Program-made: the position numbers and the translations under genes
In this document: positions 43,928-53,080 of the stretch, one piece after another
How the letters are laid out: every line of letters starts with the position of its first letter
Position numbering within the stretch: position 1 is the first letter of the stretch
The notes under the pieces: model-generated
The model's input: the letters and a program-made list of their open reading frames with translations, nothing else
Told to the model about the DNA's origin: nothing
Database searches by the model: none
Assembly: GCA_028288305.1 (NCBI GenBank)
Contig: JAQBOA010000085.1
Location: 1 to 64,000 of the forward strand
Length of the DNA stretch: 64,000 nt
Source: Mucilaginibacter sp.
GTDB taxonomy: Bacteria > Bacteroidota > Bacteroidia > Sphingobacteriales > Sphingobacteriaceae
Reading direction: 5' to 3'

Positions 43928-45940
43928 ATGAGAACCTGTATAAAAATATTATTACTGATGATTTTACCGACAGTAATAAATGCGCAACGGCATTTACCTG
44001 ACAGTACTGCCCGGGCGCTAAAAAATGCGTCGAACGACTCTTTACGCTACCGGGCGAATATGGAGGCTTATTTTTACTTTGAAGAAACCAACAGAGATAG
44101 TGCACTTTATTATGTTGAACAGACCTTGTTACTGGCAAAGAGAAATAATAAACAACTGTTAATTGCAAGAGCGCTTGCCAATAAAGGTTATGAATTAACA
44201 GGCTCAGCCCATTATGCGGAGGCACTTAAGAGTTTGCTTCAAGCATTTGCAGTTGCGGGCGACCCCAAAAACGCCAGTAATAGCTGGTTTATAAACCATC
44301 CATCAACGCCCGAAAAAACAAGGCTTTTAATGTTATCCCTCATACACCACATGTTTGCCATTTTAATGGACAGAACAGAAAATACGGAACAGATGATCTA
44401 TCATTTTAAGGAGGCAAAAAGAATTGGCCGGGAAATTAATAATCCAGGACGTATCATGCTTGCCGACATGAACCTGGGAGCTGCTTATATAGACCTTAAC
44501 AGAATTGATTCTGCATTAATTTTTGAAAACTGGGCACGAAACCTTGCCATAAAGACCGGGCAAAAAAAATACCTGGGTTACATGTTAGGTTGCATCGGAG
44601 ATATTGCTTTGAAAAAAGGCGATAAGGTAAAGGCGAAGCAGTTTTATTACGAAGGCGTTAATTCAGCCGCTGAAGAAAACAACTTATCCAGCATGCTATG
44701 GAATTATAACAAGCTGACTAATCTTTACCTGGCGGACAAGGAAAAAGACTCAAGCCTCTATTTTTCCATCAAATTATTGAAAACTTTAAAAGCCTTAAGT
44801 GCACTAACAAACCAGCGAGTTAATATCAGCACGGCATACGAGGACCTTTATAATAGTTATAAATTAAGAAAACAACAGGATAGCGCCTTTAAATACGCAG
44901 GGTTAGCCCTGGTTACTAAAGACAGCATATATAAAAAAAGGATTGCAGATTTAGCACAGTTTCAGAACATCTCCTTTCAGGAGCAACTTCGTTTACAAGA
45001 CCTGGAAAAAGACAAAGTACTTTATCAAAACAAGATCAGAACCTATGGATTGCTTATCGGATTGGGTATTTTCCTCATCATCGCACTAATACTTTACCGT
45101 AACAATTTGCAGAAACATAAAGCAAATAAAATATTAGAAAGCACACTTAATAATCTTAAATCTACCCAAACTCAACTTATCCAATCCGAAAAAATGGCCT
45201 CCCTTGGTGAACTCACTGCCGGTATTGCACATGAGATACAAAACCCGTTAAACTTCGTAAATAATTTTTCGGAAGTAAATAAAGATCTGCTTACTGAAAT
45301 GAAAGATGAGATTGATAACGGAAATCTTGACCAGGTAAAAGCTATTGCAGACGATGTTATCAATAATGAAGAAAAGATCAACCACCACGGCAAACGTGCT
45401 GATGCGATAGTAAAAGGGATGTTGCAACACTCGCAAAATAGCAGCGGCAAAAAAGTATCCGCAGATATTAATGCTTTGGCTGATGAATACCTGCGCCTTT
45501 CCTACCATGGTTTGCGTGCAAAAGATAAATCCTTCAACTCAGAAATTGTCACACATTTTAATTTTGATTTGCCTAAAATAAACGTCATCCCGCAGGACAT
45601 TGGAAGGGTATTACTCAATTTGTTCAACAATGCATTTTATGCAGTAAATCAAAAGCAGAAAGCAGCAGGTGCTGATTATAAACCAGAAGTAATCATAACT
45701 ACATATTCAGAAAACAGCCACATTACTATCAAAGTAAAAGATAATGGTGTTGGTATACCCGATACTATTAAAGATAAAATAATGCAACCGTTTTTTACAA
45801 CTAAGCCAACGGGCGAAGGCACAGGGTTAGGTCTTTCATTGACTTATGATATGGTGGTGAAAGGACATGGGGGAAGTATCAAGGTTGACAGTACAGAGGG
45901 TGAAGGGTCGGAGTTTATTATTTCAATACCTGTAAACTGA
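43928..45940 (+). CDS. TPR sensor histidine kinase (array copy 3)
   Basis: 670 residues. Signal peptide (MRTCIKILLLMILPTVINAQ), periplasmic TPR-type helices about 30-355, one membrane helix about 375-392 (TYGLLIGLGIFLIIALILY), coiled coil, then the kinase core: His435, HGKRADAIVKGMLQHSQN, NLFNNAFYAVNQKQK, TKPTGEGTGLGLSL. The last 236 residues are close to those of copies 1, 2 and 4. It lies 9 bases after copy 2 and 6 bases before copy 4, so one transcript is likely. Confidence 0.88.
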   Translation: MRTCIKILLLMILPTVINAQRHLPDSTARALKNASNDSLRYRANMEAYFYFEETNRDSALYYVEQTLLLAKRNNKQLLIARALANKGYELTGSAHYAEALKSLLQAFAVAGDPKNASNSWFINHPSTPEKTRLLMLSLIHHMFAILMDRTENTEQMIYHFKEAKRIGREINNPGRIMLADMNLGAAYIDLNRIDSALIFENWARNLAIKTGQKKYLGYMLGCIGDIALKKGDKVKAKQFYYEGVNSAAEENNLSSMLWNYNKLTNLYLADKEKDSSLYFSIKLLKTLKALSALTNQRVNISTAYEDLYNSYKLRKQQDSAFKYAGLALVTKDSIYKKRIADLAQFQNISFQEQLRLQDLEKDKVLYQNKIRTYGLLIGLGIFLIIALILYRNNLQKHKANKILESTLNNLKSTQTQLIQSEKMASLGELTAGIAHEIQNPLNFVNNFSEVNKDLLTEMKDEIDNGNLDQVKAIADDVINNEEKINHHGKRADAIVKGMLQHSQNSSGKKVSADINALADEYLRLSYHGLRAKDKSFNSEIVTHFNFDLPKINVIPQDIGRVLLNLFNNAFYAVNQKQKAAGADYKPEVIITTYSENSHITIKVKDNGVGIPDTIKDKIMQPFFTTKPTGEGTGLGLSLTYDMVVKGHGGSIKVDSTEGEGSEFIISIPVN

Positions 45941-45946
45941 AAGACA

Positions 45947-47941
45947 ATGAAAAAAACGGCCTTAATCTTTTTATTGCTTTTTATTTCACTAATAGCTGTT
46001 GCACAAAGTAAAAAGGCCGACAGCCTTAGGCAGGCCTTAAACAACGCAAACACTCCCGATACCACCAGGTTACGCCTGTTACATAGTTTATCTCTTTATT
46101 ATTTTCAATCTAAGCCCGATTCTTGCCTGATATTTGCGCAGCAGGCCTATGGCCTGGCGGTAAAACTGGGTCGCTTGAAAGATCAGGGCAGAGCACTTTC
46201 TCATATGGCCTCCTCATATGCCGGTTTAGGCGATTATGTAAAAAGCTTTTCACTAAATTTTAAGGCATTAAAGCTTTTCGAAACCGTTAACAATGTCCCA
46301 AATATGGTACTCATCTATAATAATGTTGGCTATGATTATGTTCAAAAACAGGATTATTTAAAAGCGTTGCCTTATTTAAAACAGGGGCTGAAGTTATGGA
46401 ATACTTACATCGCTACGCATGTCATAAAAAGGCATAATGAAAGGGAGCTGCATAGTACACTGCTTATGAGTGTTGCTGAAGTGTTCCTGTATACAAACAA
46501 AATTGACTCGGCAGAGTATTACCTGAGAATCTGTGAAAGTGACGCAAGGAAAAATCATTTTAAGGACATATTAAATATTATTGAGCGCGACCTCGGCGAA
46601 GTGGAAATAGCCAGGGGGCATAAAAAAGCTGCGTTAAAACGGTACCAGGATGCGATTTCCATTTCAACGGCGAATGATGACCCAGAAACGTTGAGCAGTA
46701 CTTTCCTGAGTGCCGCAAAACTGTTTCATCGGTATAAACAGCAGGATTCGGCTGAATATTACGCACAACAAGCTATTGAAGCAGCTCAAAAGGAAAAATT
46801 TCTGCAGGACATTTTGAACGCCGGGAAGGTTTTGTGTTCCTATTATGAGGAAGACCACAATTTAGTACAGGCTTATAAATATTTGAAAATAACCAGCGCG
46901 ACAAAAGACAGTCTTTTCAGTCAGGACAAGGTAAAACAGTTATTATCATTGGATTTTGATGAAAAACAGAGGCAGCGCGATATAGAGGATGCCCATGTGC
47001 AGGCCCGCAACAATATCCGGATATATGTATTATTTGCCGGCGTGCTTGTGCTTTTAATACTGGCGTTTATCTTTTGGCGTGTAAGTAAACAAAGAGCAAA
47101 GGCCAACCAATTACTCCAGGCGCAAAAGCAGGAAGTAGAAGCAGCCATGTCAAAACTAAAATCTACCCAAACCCAACTTATCCAATCCGAAAAGATGGCC
47201 TCGCTGGGTGAACTCACTGCCGGCATCGCACACGAAATACAAAACCCACTAAATTTTGTAAATAACTTTTCGGAAGTAAGCGTTGAGCTGTTGACAGAGC
47301 TTAAAGAAGAAGCTGAAGCTGGTAACAATAAAGAGGTAATAGCTATTGCTGCCGATCTTACCCAAAACCTTGATAAGATCAGCCATCACGGCAAACGTGC
47401 GGACGCTATCGTGAAGGGTATGTTGAAGCATAGTCAATCCGGCAGCGGAGCAAAAGAGCAAACCAATATCAACGCCCTTGCCGATGAGAATATGCGCCTG
47501 GCCTACCATGGGCTAAGAGCAAGGGACAAATCTTTCAATGCGCAACTAATTACAAATTTTGATGCCAATCTTCCGAAGGTAAATGTAATTCCACAGGACA
47601 TTAGCCGGGTATTTCTCAACCTGTTTAATAATGCTTTTTATACTGTTAACCAAAAGTGGAAAACAGTGGGTGAAAATTATAAGCCGGAGGTATCAGTCTC
47701 GACCGCGATTGAAAACGGCTGGGTTATCATTAAAGTAAAAGATAACGGGATCGGTATTCCTGATGCTATTAAAGATAAAATTATGCAGCCGTTTTTTACT
47801 ACCAAACCAACGGGCGAAGGAACTGGGTTGGGGCTTTCATTAACCTATGATATGGTTGTGAAAGGACATGGCGGAACTATTAATGTTGATAGTCAGGAAA
47901 GTCAGGGTTCTGAATTTATCATTACCTTACCTTTAAGCTAA
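45947..47941 (+). CDS. TPR sensor histidine kinase (array copy 4)
   Basis: 664 residues. Signal peptide (about 1-19, ending IAVAQ), TPR region about 40-330 (RLKDQGRALSHMASSYAGLG and further repeats), membrane helix about 355-373 (IYVLFAGVLVLLILAFIFW), coiled coil, then kinase core with His429. It shows the most changes in the core (NMRLAYHGLRARDKSFNAQL, NAFYTVNQKWKTVG), but keeps all ATP-site motifs. End of the four-gene array; a separate promoter follows at 47955. Confidence 0.88.
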   Translation: MKKTALIFLLLFISLIAVAQSKKADSLRQALNNANTPDTTRLRLLHSLSLYYFQSKPDSCLIFAQQAYGLAVKLGRLKDQGRALSHMASSYAGLGDYVKSFSLNFKALKLFETVNNVPNMVLIYNNVGYDYVQKQDYLKALPYLKQGLKLWNTYIATHVIKRHNERELHSTLLMSVAEVFLYTNKIDSAEYYLRICESDARKNHFKDILNIIERDLGEVEIARGHKKAALKRYQDAISISTANDDPETLSSTFLSAAKLFHRYKQQDSAEYYAQQAIEAAQKEKFLQDILNAGKVLCSYYEEDHNLVQAYKYLKITSATKDSLFSQDKVKQLLSLDFDEKQRQRDIEDAHVQARNNIRIYVLFAGVLVLLILAFIFWRVSKQRAKANQLLQAQKQEVEAAMSKLKSTQTQLIQSEKMASLGELTAGIAHEIQNPLNFVNNFSEVSVELLTELKEEAEAGNNKEVIAIAADLTQNLDKISHHGKRADAIVKGMLKHSQSGSGAKEQTNINALADENMRLAYHGLRARDKSFNAQLITNFDANLPKVNVIPQDISRVFLNLFNNAFYTVNQKWKTVGENYKPEVSVSTAIENGWVIIKVKDNGIGIPDAIKDKIMQPFFTTKPTGEGTGLGLSLTYDMVVKGHGGTINVDSQESQGSEFIITLPLS

Positions 47942-47954
47942 CAAGTTAACTAAA

Positions 47955-47988
47955 TTTGAATTGCTAACTATGCGGTTTACTATATTTG
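47955..47988 (+). promoter_or_regulatory. Bacteroidota-type promoter of the GT87 gene
   Basis: TTTG (47955-47958), 22-base spacer, TATATTTG (47981-47988), close to the TTTG-N19-21-TAnnTTTG consensus. Transcription would start about 14 bases before the ATG at 48009, making the GT87 gene independent of the kinase array. Confidence 0.65.
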
Positions 47989-48008
47989 CAGCACACCGGT
48001 AAAAACTA

Positions 48009-49187
48009 ATGTCAAAACTCACAAAACTCGTTCATAATAAACCTTTAGTATTAACACTTTATTTTGGTCTGAGTTTATTTGCTGTAGTTAAGAGTGTCAT
48101 TCTCAATCATATTCATAATAATTACTTTGTTTATAAATACGGATTTCTGAATGTAATACACCAGTTACCCACTTTCGGGCCCCAGCCCCAGCATTACAAT
48201 GATCTTTACCATTACGGCCCGGTTTTCGCCTTTTTAATGGCTCCATTCGCGCTATTGCCTGATGGCTTGGGCGTTATACTCTGGGTAATGTTTAACGCCT
48301 GGGCTTTGTACATTGCTATAAAGTTATTACCGCTAAAAGAAAACCAATACATAGTAATTTTACTGATCTGTGCCCATGAATTGATGACATCTTCTTCAAA
48401 CGTGGAGATAAACCCTTTAATCGGCACTTTAATTATTTTGAGCTTCGTATTTATCCGGGACAAGAAAGATTTTTGGGCTGCTTTTGTCATTATTTTAGGA
48501 ACATTTATAAAACTTTACGGCATTGTAGGGCTTGCCTTCTTTTTCCTTTCAAAAGATAAGCTAAAGTTTATTTTGAGTCTATTGTTTTGGTCGGTTGTAT
48601 TGTTTGTATTGCCAATGCTCATCTCCTCCCCCTCCTATATCATTCAAACTTATCGCGATTGGTACGGAGACCTTGTATCAAAAAATCTGAGTAACATCGG
48701 CCCAAGCCTGCAAGACATTTCTGCTATGGGCTTAATCCGTCATTTATTTAATTACCGGCAGCTATCAAACTTAACCGTGTTAATACCGGGCATTTTACTT
48801 TTTTCTTTTTGGTATTTCCGGACAAAATATTTTAAAGTTATACCCTATCAATTATTGCTGCTGGCATCAACCTTAATTTTTGTAATTATTTTCAGCAGTT
48901 CATCAGAGTCACCTACTTATATCATCGCCATTGTGGGGGTAGGCATTTGGTTTATGAACCTTGAAAGGCCCGTTACGCCGTTGGAAATATTTCTGTTGGT
49001 TTTAGCGCTTATTTTAACTATCCTTTCCCCTTCGGATCTTTTCCCCAGGTATTTAAGAGACCATTATATAGTTCCTTATAAATTAAAAGCACTGCCCTGT
49101 GTACTCATATGGCTAAAGATCATTTATGAAATAGCCACAAGGAAATTTGATCAAAAAAGTCTTGCAAAGACTGAAGCAAGTCAATAA
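48009..49187 (+). CDS. GT87-family integral membrane glycosyltransferase
   Basis: 392 residues with about nine membrane helices. After helix 1 comes the extracytoplasmic loop QPQHYNDLYHYGPVFAFLMA, holding an Asp that fits the catalytic acidic position of DUF2029/GT87 enzymes, which use polyprenyl-phosphate sugars. Further helices include VIILGTFIKLYGIVGLAFFF. Donor and acceptor are unknown; a role in surface glycan or protein glycosylation is likely. Its last codons overlap the left arm of the following hairpin. Confidence 0.7.
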   Translation: MSKLTKLVHNKPLVLTLYFGLSLFAVVKSVILNHIHNNYFVYKYGFLNVIHQLPTFGPQPQHYNDLYHYGPVFAFLMAPFALLPDGLGVILWVMFNAWALYIAIKLLPLKENQYIVILLICAHELMTSSSNVEINPLIGTLIILSFVFIRDKKDFWAAFVIILGTFIKLYGIVGLAFFFLSKDKLKFILSLLFWSVVLFVLPMLISSPSYIIQTYRDWYGDLVSKNLSNIGPSLQDISAMGLIRHLFNYRQLSNLTVLIPGILLFSFWYFRTKYFKVIPYQLLLLASTLIFVIIFSSSSESPTYIIAIVGVGIWFMNLERPVTPLEIFLLVLALILTILSPSDLFPRYLRDHYIVPYKLKALPCVLIWLKIIYEIATRKFDQKSLAKTEASQ

Positions 49188-49262
49188 TCTTTAATCGTAA
49201 GCCACAAGCATTTTAATATTCTTTTTACTCACGACTTAAGACTTTTGACTCAAGACTTTCTT
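49156..49262. repeat. Hairpin of reiterated AAGTCTTGAGTC-type words overlapping a CDS end
   Basis: Right arm 49228-49262 has ACGACTTAAGACTTTTGACT and repeats; the left arm (AAAAAGTCTTGCAAAGACTG to TTTAATCGTAAG, 49156-49200) is an imperfect complement and includes the last codons and stop of the GT87 gene. It lies between convergent genes. Confidence 0.55.
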
Positions 49263-50048
49263 TGTACGATACCCATAAGCCATAAGGTAAGCAATACCAC
49301 TAAATCCAAAGGCTTCAAATACGCTTGATACTTCGTTTCCCTGTAGACTGTAGGGATCGGCTATTGCCCTGGGAATGTGCAGGACAAGCAACCAAAGAAA
49401 GATCATCAAAGCTAGAAGGATCGCATTTAATTTTAGATTGATCCTCAAAATTATCATCACACCCGAACAAAAAAGGGCAATTCCCGCAAAATATGTCCAA
49501 AACATAGCGCCGGGAATCCAGGCAGGAACAAGTACAGATATGCCTTTTGTATACAAAAAGTGGTCGATACCAAAACTGACCATCGTTATACAAAAGAAAA
49601 CGCTGCCAAGGGGGATGATTTTTTTTAATAAGTTTATGATTAAGGACTCCTTTTGATTGCTTTCGTTCCCAGAAGGAAAAGATCCAGCAATAACAAAGCC
49701 CCCGCCTGCTAATACAAGCTCTTTTTCGGCATTACCCCATTCGCCAAGATGTTTATAATATGGGTCGGCAATTAGTTCATAAGGAATCTGGCAGCAAAGA
49801 AATAACAAAAGAAACATGGCTCCTAAAATGAGCGATACAATATTTGCTTTTCTGTTAAAAACAATTGCAGTGCCCGCTATAATAATTATTGCACTTAAAA
49901 GATATACGAAAAAAGTGTGCCCTGGCCATGAAGCTGGCCATGGAGGTAAAATTACCGGACGAAAATCTGTATAAAAAATTTGCTGAACTCCTAAAGCTGC
50001 TACAAGGATACCGTAAGATATACGTGCCACCTTAATTAATATTTCCAT
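49236..50048 (-). CDS. Internally duplicated DoxX-like membrane protein
   Basis: 270 residues, about eight membrane helices, in two similar halves. ARISYGILVAALGVQQIFY with PPWPASWPGHTFFVYLLSA and PYELIADPYYK in the first half is echoed by GSVFFCITMVSFGIDHFLY with PAWIPGAMFWTYFAGIAL and PRAIADPYSLQ in the second. Each half has the DoxX-like four-helix pattern with a Pro-Trp turn. Function unknown. Single gene, converging with GT87. Confidence 0.65.
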   Translation of the reverse strand: MEILIKVARISYGILVAALGVQQIFYTDFRPVILPPWPASWPGHTFFVYLLSAIIIIAGTAIVFNRKANIVSLILGAMFLLLFLCCQIPYELIADPYYKHLGEWGNAEKELVLAGGGFVIAGSFPSGNESNQKESLIINLLKKIIPLGSVFFCITMVSFGIDHFLYTKGISVLVPAWIPGAMFWTYFAGIALFCSGVMIILRINLKLNAILLALMIFLWLLVLHIPRAIADPYSLQGNEVSSVFEAFGFSGIAYLMAYGYRTKKVLSQKS

Positions 50049-50184
50049 TTATTGCTGTTTGATTCAAATTACGGAAGTAATAGAATGTCAAGCAATTCAT
50101 AGCCTGTACATGTTGGAACAAGTTTATACAAGACGTTAATACTTATTCCTTGGTGGCCAAATTTATGCCATTAACAGGTAAAAA

Positions 50185-51786
50185 TTAAATTTCCCTTTCC
50201 GAGTCCCAGTTTTCTAAATAATCGGCAACACGCCTTACAAATGAGCCACCCAATGCACCGTCAACCACACGGTGATCATAAGATAGGGACAAGAACATCA
50301 TATGACGGATACCTATCATATCTCCTTGCAAAGTTTCAATTACGGCAGGTTTTTTCTTGATAGCACCAACCGCTAATATAGCCACTTGCGGCTGGTTTAT
50401 TATTGGCGTTCCCATTACATTTCCGAATGAACCAACGTTTGTAATAGTAAATGTACCACCCTGAACATCATCGGGCTTAAGTTTATTATTTCGTGCCCGG
50501 CTTGCCAGGTCATTAACGGCTTTTGTAAGACCAATAAGATTCAACTCATCTGCTTTTTTAATGACAGGAACAATGAGATTGCCGCTTGGCAAAGCGGTTG
50601 CCATGCTAATGTTTATATCTTTCTTTTTTATGATCTGGGTGCCGTTGACGGAAATATTGATCATGGGCATATCTTTTATTGCTTTAACAACGGCTTCAAT
50701 AAAAATTGGTGTGAACGTAATCTTTTCACCTTCCCGTTTTTCGAAACTACCTTTAATTTTTTCCCGCCATAAAACCAGGTTGGTTACATCTGCCTCAACA
50801 AACGAAGTTACATGCGGCGAAACGTGCTTGCTCATTACCATGTGATCGGCAATTAAACGACGCATTCTATCCATCTCAATTATTTCATCTCCGGCAGATA
50901 CAAATGCACCGCTACCAACTTTGTTTTCAGTATATTCTGGCTTCAGCGGCACAGGCTGTTGCTTTTCAGGACTTGGTTTTGGTTCCGGACTTTTAATAAC
51001 AGGTTCAGATACTTGAGCAGCAGGCTGCCGCATTTCACTATTTATTACCGGGGATGCAGCAGTTAAAGGCGCCGTTTTATGTTCTGATGAATTATCAGCA
51101 GGAGCTTGTGTAATTGATGTTTTACCATTTTGCAAAGCTGATGCTGATTGATAATTATTTTGTATATAGCTTAACAAATCATCCTTAGTTAAACGGCCAT
51201 CAGCGCCGGTTCCGGGAATTTTTTCCAGTTCAGTAATACTGATCCCTTCCTGGGCAGCGATATTTCTAACTAAAGGTGAATAGAAACGCAAAGAGCCTTT
51301 ATTGGAATCTTCTGTTTGAACAGGGCGTTTTTGCTCTAACTGTTCTGTATAAGGTACTGATTCAGCAAATATTTGTTGTTCTTCATTGCGTTTTACTTCA
51401 TTCACCGGGGCAGGATCAAGCTCATTTTTTACTTGCTGGTGAGCTTCCTGAATAGCATTTGACGGATCAATGGATCCGGAATGTTCTTCGCCGGAGTTAG
51501 AATATTCGGAAGCAGAAATATTATTTTTAATAGATTCTTCAGGCTCATCTGTTTCAATAATGGCTATAACAGCACCTACCTGAACAACATCGTCATTATT
51601 ATAAAGCCGCTCAATTAACTTTCCCGGAACTGGCGAAGGAACATCGGAGTCAACCTTATCAGTAGCAATTTCCATTACTGTTTCGTCAGCCTCAATATAA
51701 TCCCCTGGACTTTTTGTCCATTTAATTATAGTTGCCTCTGCAACACTTTCCCCCATTTTAGGTAGTAAGAGTTTATATTTAGCCAT
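50185..51786 (-). CDS. 2-oxo acid dehydrogenase E2 (dihydrolipoamide acyltransferase)
   Basis: 533 residues. Lipoyl domain 1-77 with the lipoylated Lys44 in EIATDKVDSDVPS; a long Pro/Glu/Ser-rich linker (80-165); peripheral-subunit-binding domain about 170-205 (SPLVRNIAAQEGISITELEK); a second linker; then the catalytic domain ending SLSYDHRVVDGALGGSFV, which carries the His-x-x-x-Asp-Gly active site. The single lipoyl domain and the sequence GESVAEATI fit branched-chain or 2-oxoglutarate types as well as pyruvate. No E1 or E3 gene is adjacent. Forty-nine bases after cinA on the same strand. Confidence 0.93.
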   Translation of the reverse strand: MAKYKLLLPKMGESVAEATIIKWTKSPGDYIEADETVMEIATDKVDSDVPSPVPGKLIERLYNNDDVVQVGAVIAIIETDEPEESIKNNISASEYSNSGEEHSGSIDPSNAIQEAHQQVKNELDPAPVNEVKRNEEQQIFAESVPYTEQLEQKRPVQTEDSNKGSLRFYSPLVRNIAAQEGISITELEKIPGTGADGRLTKDDLLSYIQNNYQSASALQNGKTSITQAPADNSSEHKTAPLTAASPVINSEMRQPAAQVSEPVIKSPEPKPSPEKQQPVPLKPEYTENKVGSGAFVSAGDEIIEMDRMRRLIADHMVMSKHVSPHVTSFVEADVTNLVLWREKIKGSFEKREGEKITFTPIFIEAVVKAIKDMPMINISVNGTQIIKKKDINISMATALPSGNLIVPVIKKADELNLIGLTKAVNDLASRARNNKLKPDDVQGGTFTITNVGSFGNVMGTPIINQPQVAILAVGAIKKKPAVIETLQGDMIGIRHMMFLSLSYDHRVVDGALGGSFVRRVADYLENWDSEREI

Positions 51787-51835
51787 TAGACAGTATATAT
51801 ATTAGTGTTGCAAAAATACCGGATTTTGTGATTAT

Positions 51836-53080
51836 TCACGAGTTTTCGTGAAGTAAAATATTTAACATATTAAACGCTGAAATAGCGGCCCTTTCAATAT
51901 TTTGTTTTCTTTTATTACCAAATGTAAATTTATTTATTACTTTTTTGTTTACTGATGCAACTGCAATCCAAACTGTTCCTACCGGTTTTTCAGGTGTGCC
52001 TCCATCCGGACCTGCAATACCCGTAACAGCTATGGCATAATCTGATTTAAAATTTAGTAAAGCGCCTTCAACCATTTCAGTGACTGTTTCTTTGCTTACG
52101 GCACCGTATTGCAGCAAGGTTTCATTTTTTACACCTAATACACTTTCCTTTAGTTCATTTGAATAAGATACAGCTCCTCCAATAAATACTTTTGATGAGC
52201 CGGCATGTTGTGTTAAAAGATGGGAGATGTAGCCACCAGTGCAACTTTCGGCAACTGATAATGTTAAACCTTTTTCACCCATAAAATTCAATATAACTTT
52301 TTCTATAGGAATATCTTCTTCGGCTGCAACAACACTGCTAATCCTGTTAATTATTTTGTCTGCAAATTCATTTACTTTTTTTTCCAAAACAGCTTTATCT
52401 TCACCATATCCGCTAAGCCTTAACCTAACCTGGCCAAGTTTTGGCAAATAAGCCAGCTTAATATTTGATGGAAGAGAATCTTCAATATCAGCAATCCTTT
52501 CTGCCAAAAATGATTCTCCTTCACCAACCGTTAAAATTGTTTTATGAATAATAACAGGAAGCTTTAATGTCGATTTAAGTTTTGGTATAACCGCATCTTC
52601 CATCATATACATCATCTCGTGCGGCACTCCCGGCATAGAAATATATATTTTCCCATCCACATTAAACCACATACCTGGTGCAGTTCCATTTTTATTTAGT
52701 ATTACTTCACAATTTTCAGGAACCATGGCCTGCTGTCTGTTTACTTCCAGCAATGGCCTGTTATAACGCGCAAATATATTGGCTACATTATTTAGGGCCT
52801 CCTTATTTTCAATAAGCTGAACTTTAAAATATTGGGCAATGGTTTTTTTGGTGATATCATCTTTGGTAGGGCCAAGTCCGCCGGTAATCAAAATAATATC
52901 TGCTCTCCTGCTTGCTTCATCAAGTGCAGTTAAAATATGCTGGCGATCATCAGATACTGAAGATATTTGCTTTATACGAATACCAATATTGTTTAGTTCG
53001 CCCGCTATCCAGGCCGAATTGGTATCAACAATTTGCCCGATCAAAATTTCGTCGCCTATTGTAATTATTTCTGCTAACAT
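51836..53080 (-). CDS. cinA: CinA-family protein (nicotinamide-nucleotide amidase)
   Basis: 414 residues. N-terminal molybdopterin-binding-like domain (about 1-170): EIITIGDEILIGQIVDTNSAWI and ILITGGLGPTKDDITKKTIA. C-terminal CinA amidase domain: LSVAESCTGGYISHLLTQHAG with the catalytic Ser, and YAIAVTGIAGPDGGTPEKPVG. It deamidates nicotinamide mononucleotide to recycle NAD; the N-terminal half is an ADP-ribose pyrophosphatase-type domain. It overlaps the stop of the lptD-like gene as TAATG, so the two are coupled. Confidence 0.93.
   Translation of the reverse strand: MLAEIITIGDEILIGQIVDTNSAWIAGELNNIGIRIKQISSVSDDRQHILTALDEASRRADIILITGGLGPTKDDITKKTIAQYFKVQLIENKEALNNVANIFARYNRPLLEVNRQQAMVPENCEVILNKNGTAPGMWFNVDGKIYISMPGVPHEMMYMMEDAVIPKLKSTLKLPVIIHKTILTVGEGESFLAERIADIEDSLPSNIKLAYLPKLGQVRLRLSGYGEDKAVLEKKVNEFADKIINRISSVVAAEEDIPIEKVILNFMGEKGLTLSVAESCTGGYISHLLTQHAGSSKVFIGGAVSYSNELKESVLGVKNETLLQYGAVSKETVTEMVEGALLNFKSDYAIAVTGIAGPDGGTPEKPVGTVWIAVASVNKKVINKFTFGNKRKQNIERAAISAFNMLNILLHENS

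Noticed and set aside
48009..50048. Horizontal transfer of the GT87/DoxX-like region
   Set aside because: Base composition and codon use look like the neighbours, and no integrase, attachment site or insertion sequence was seen.
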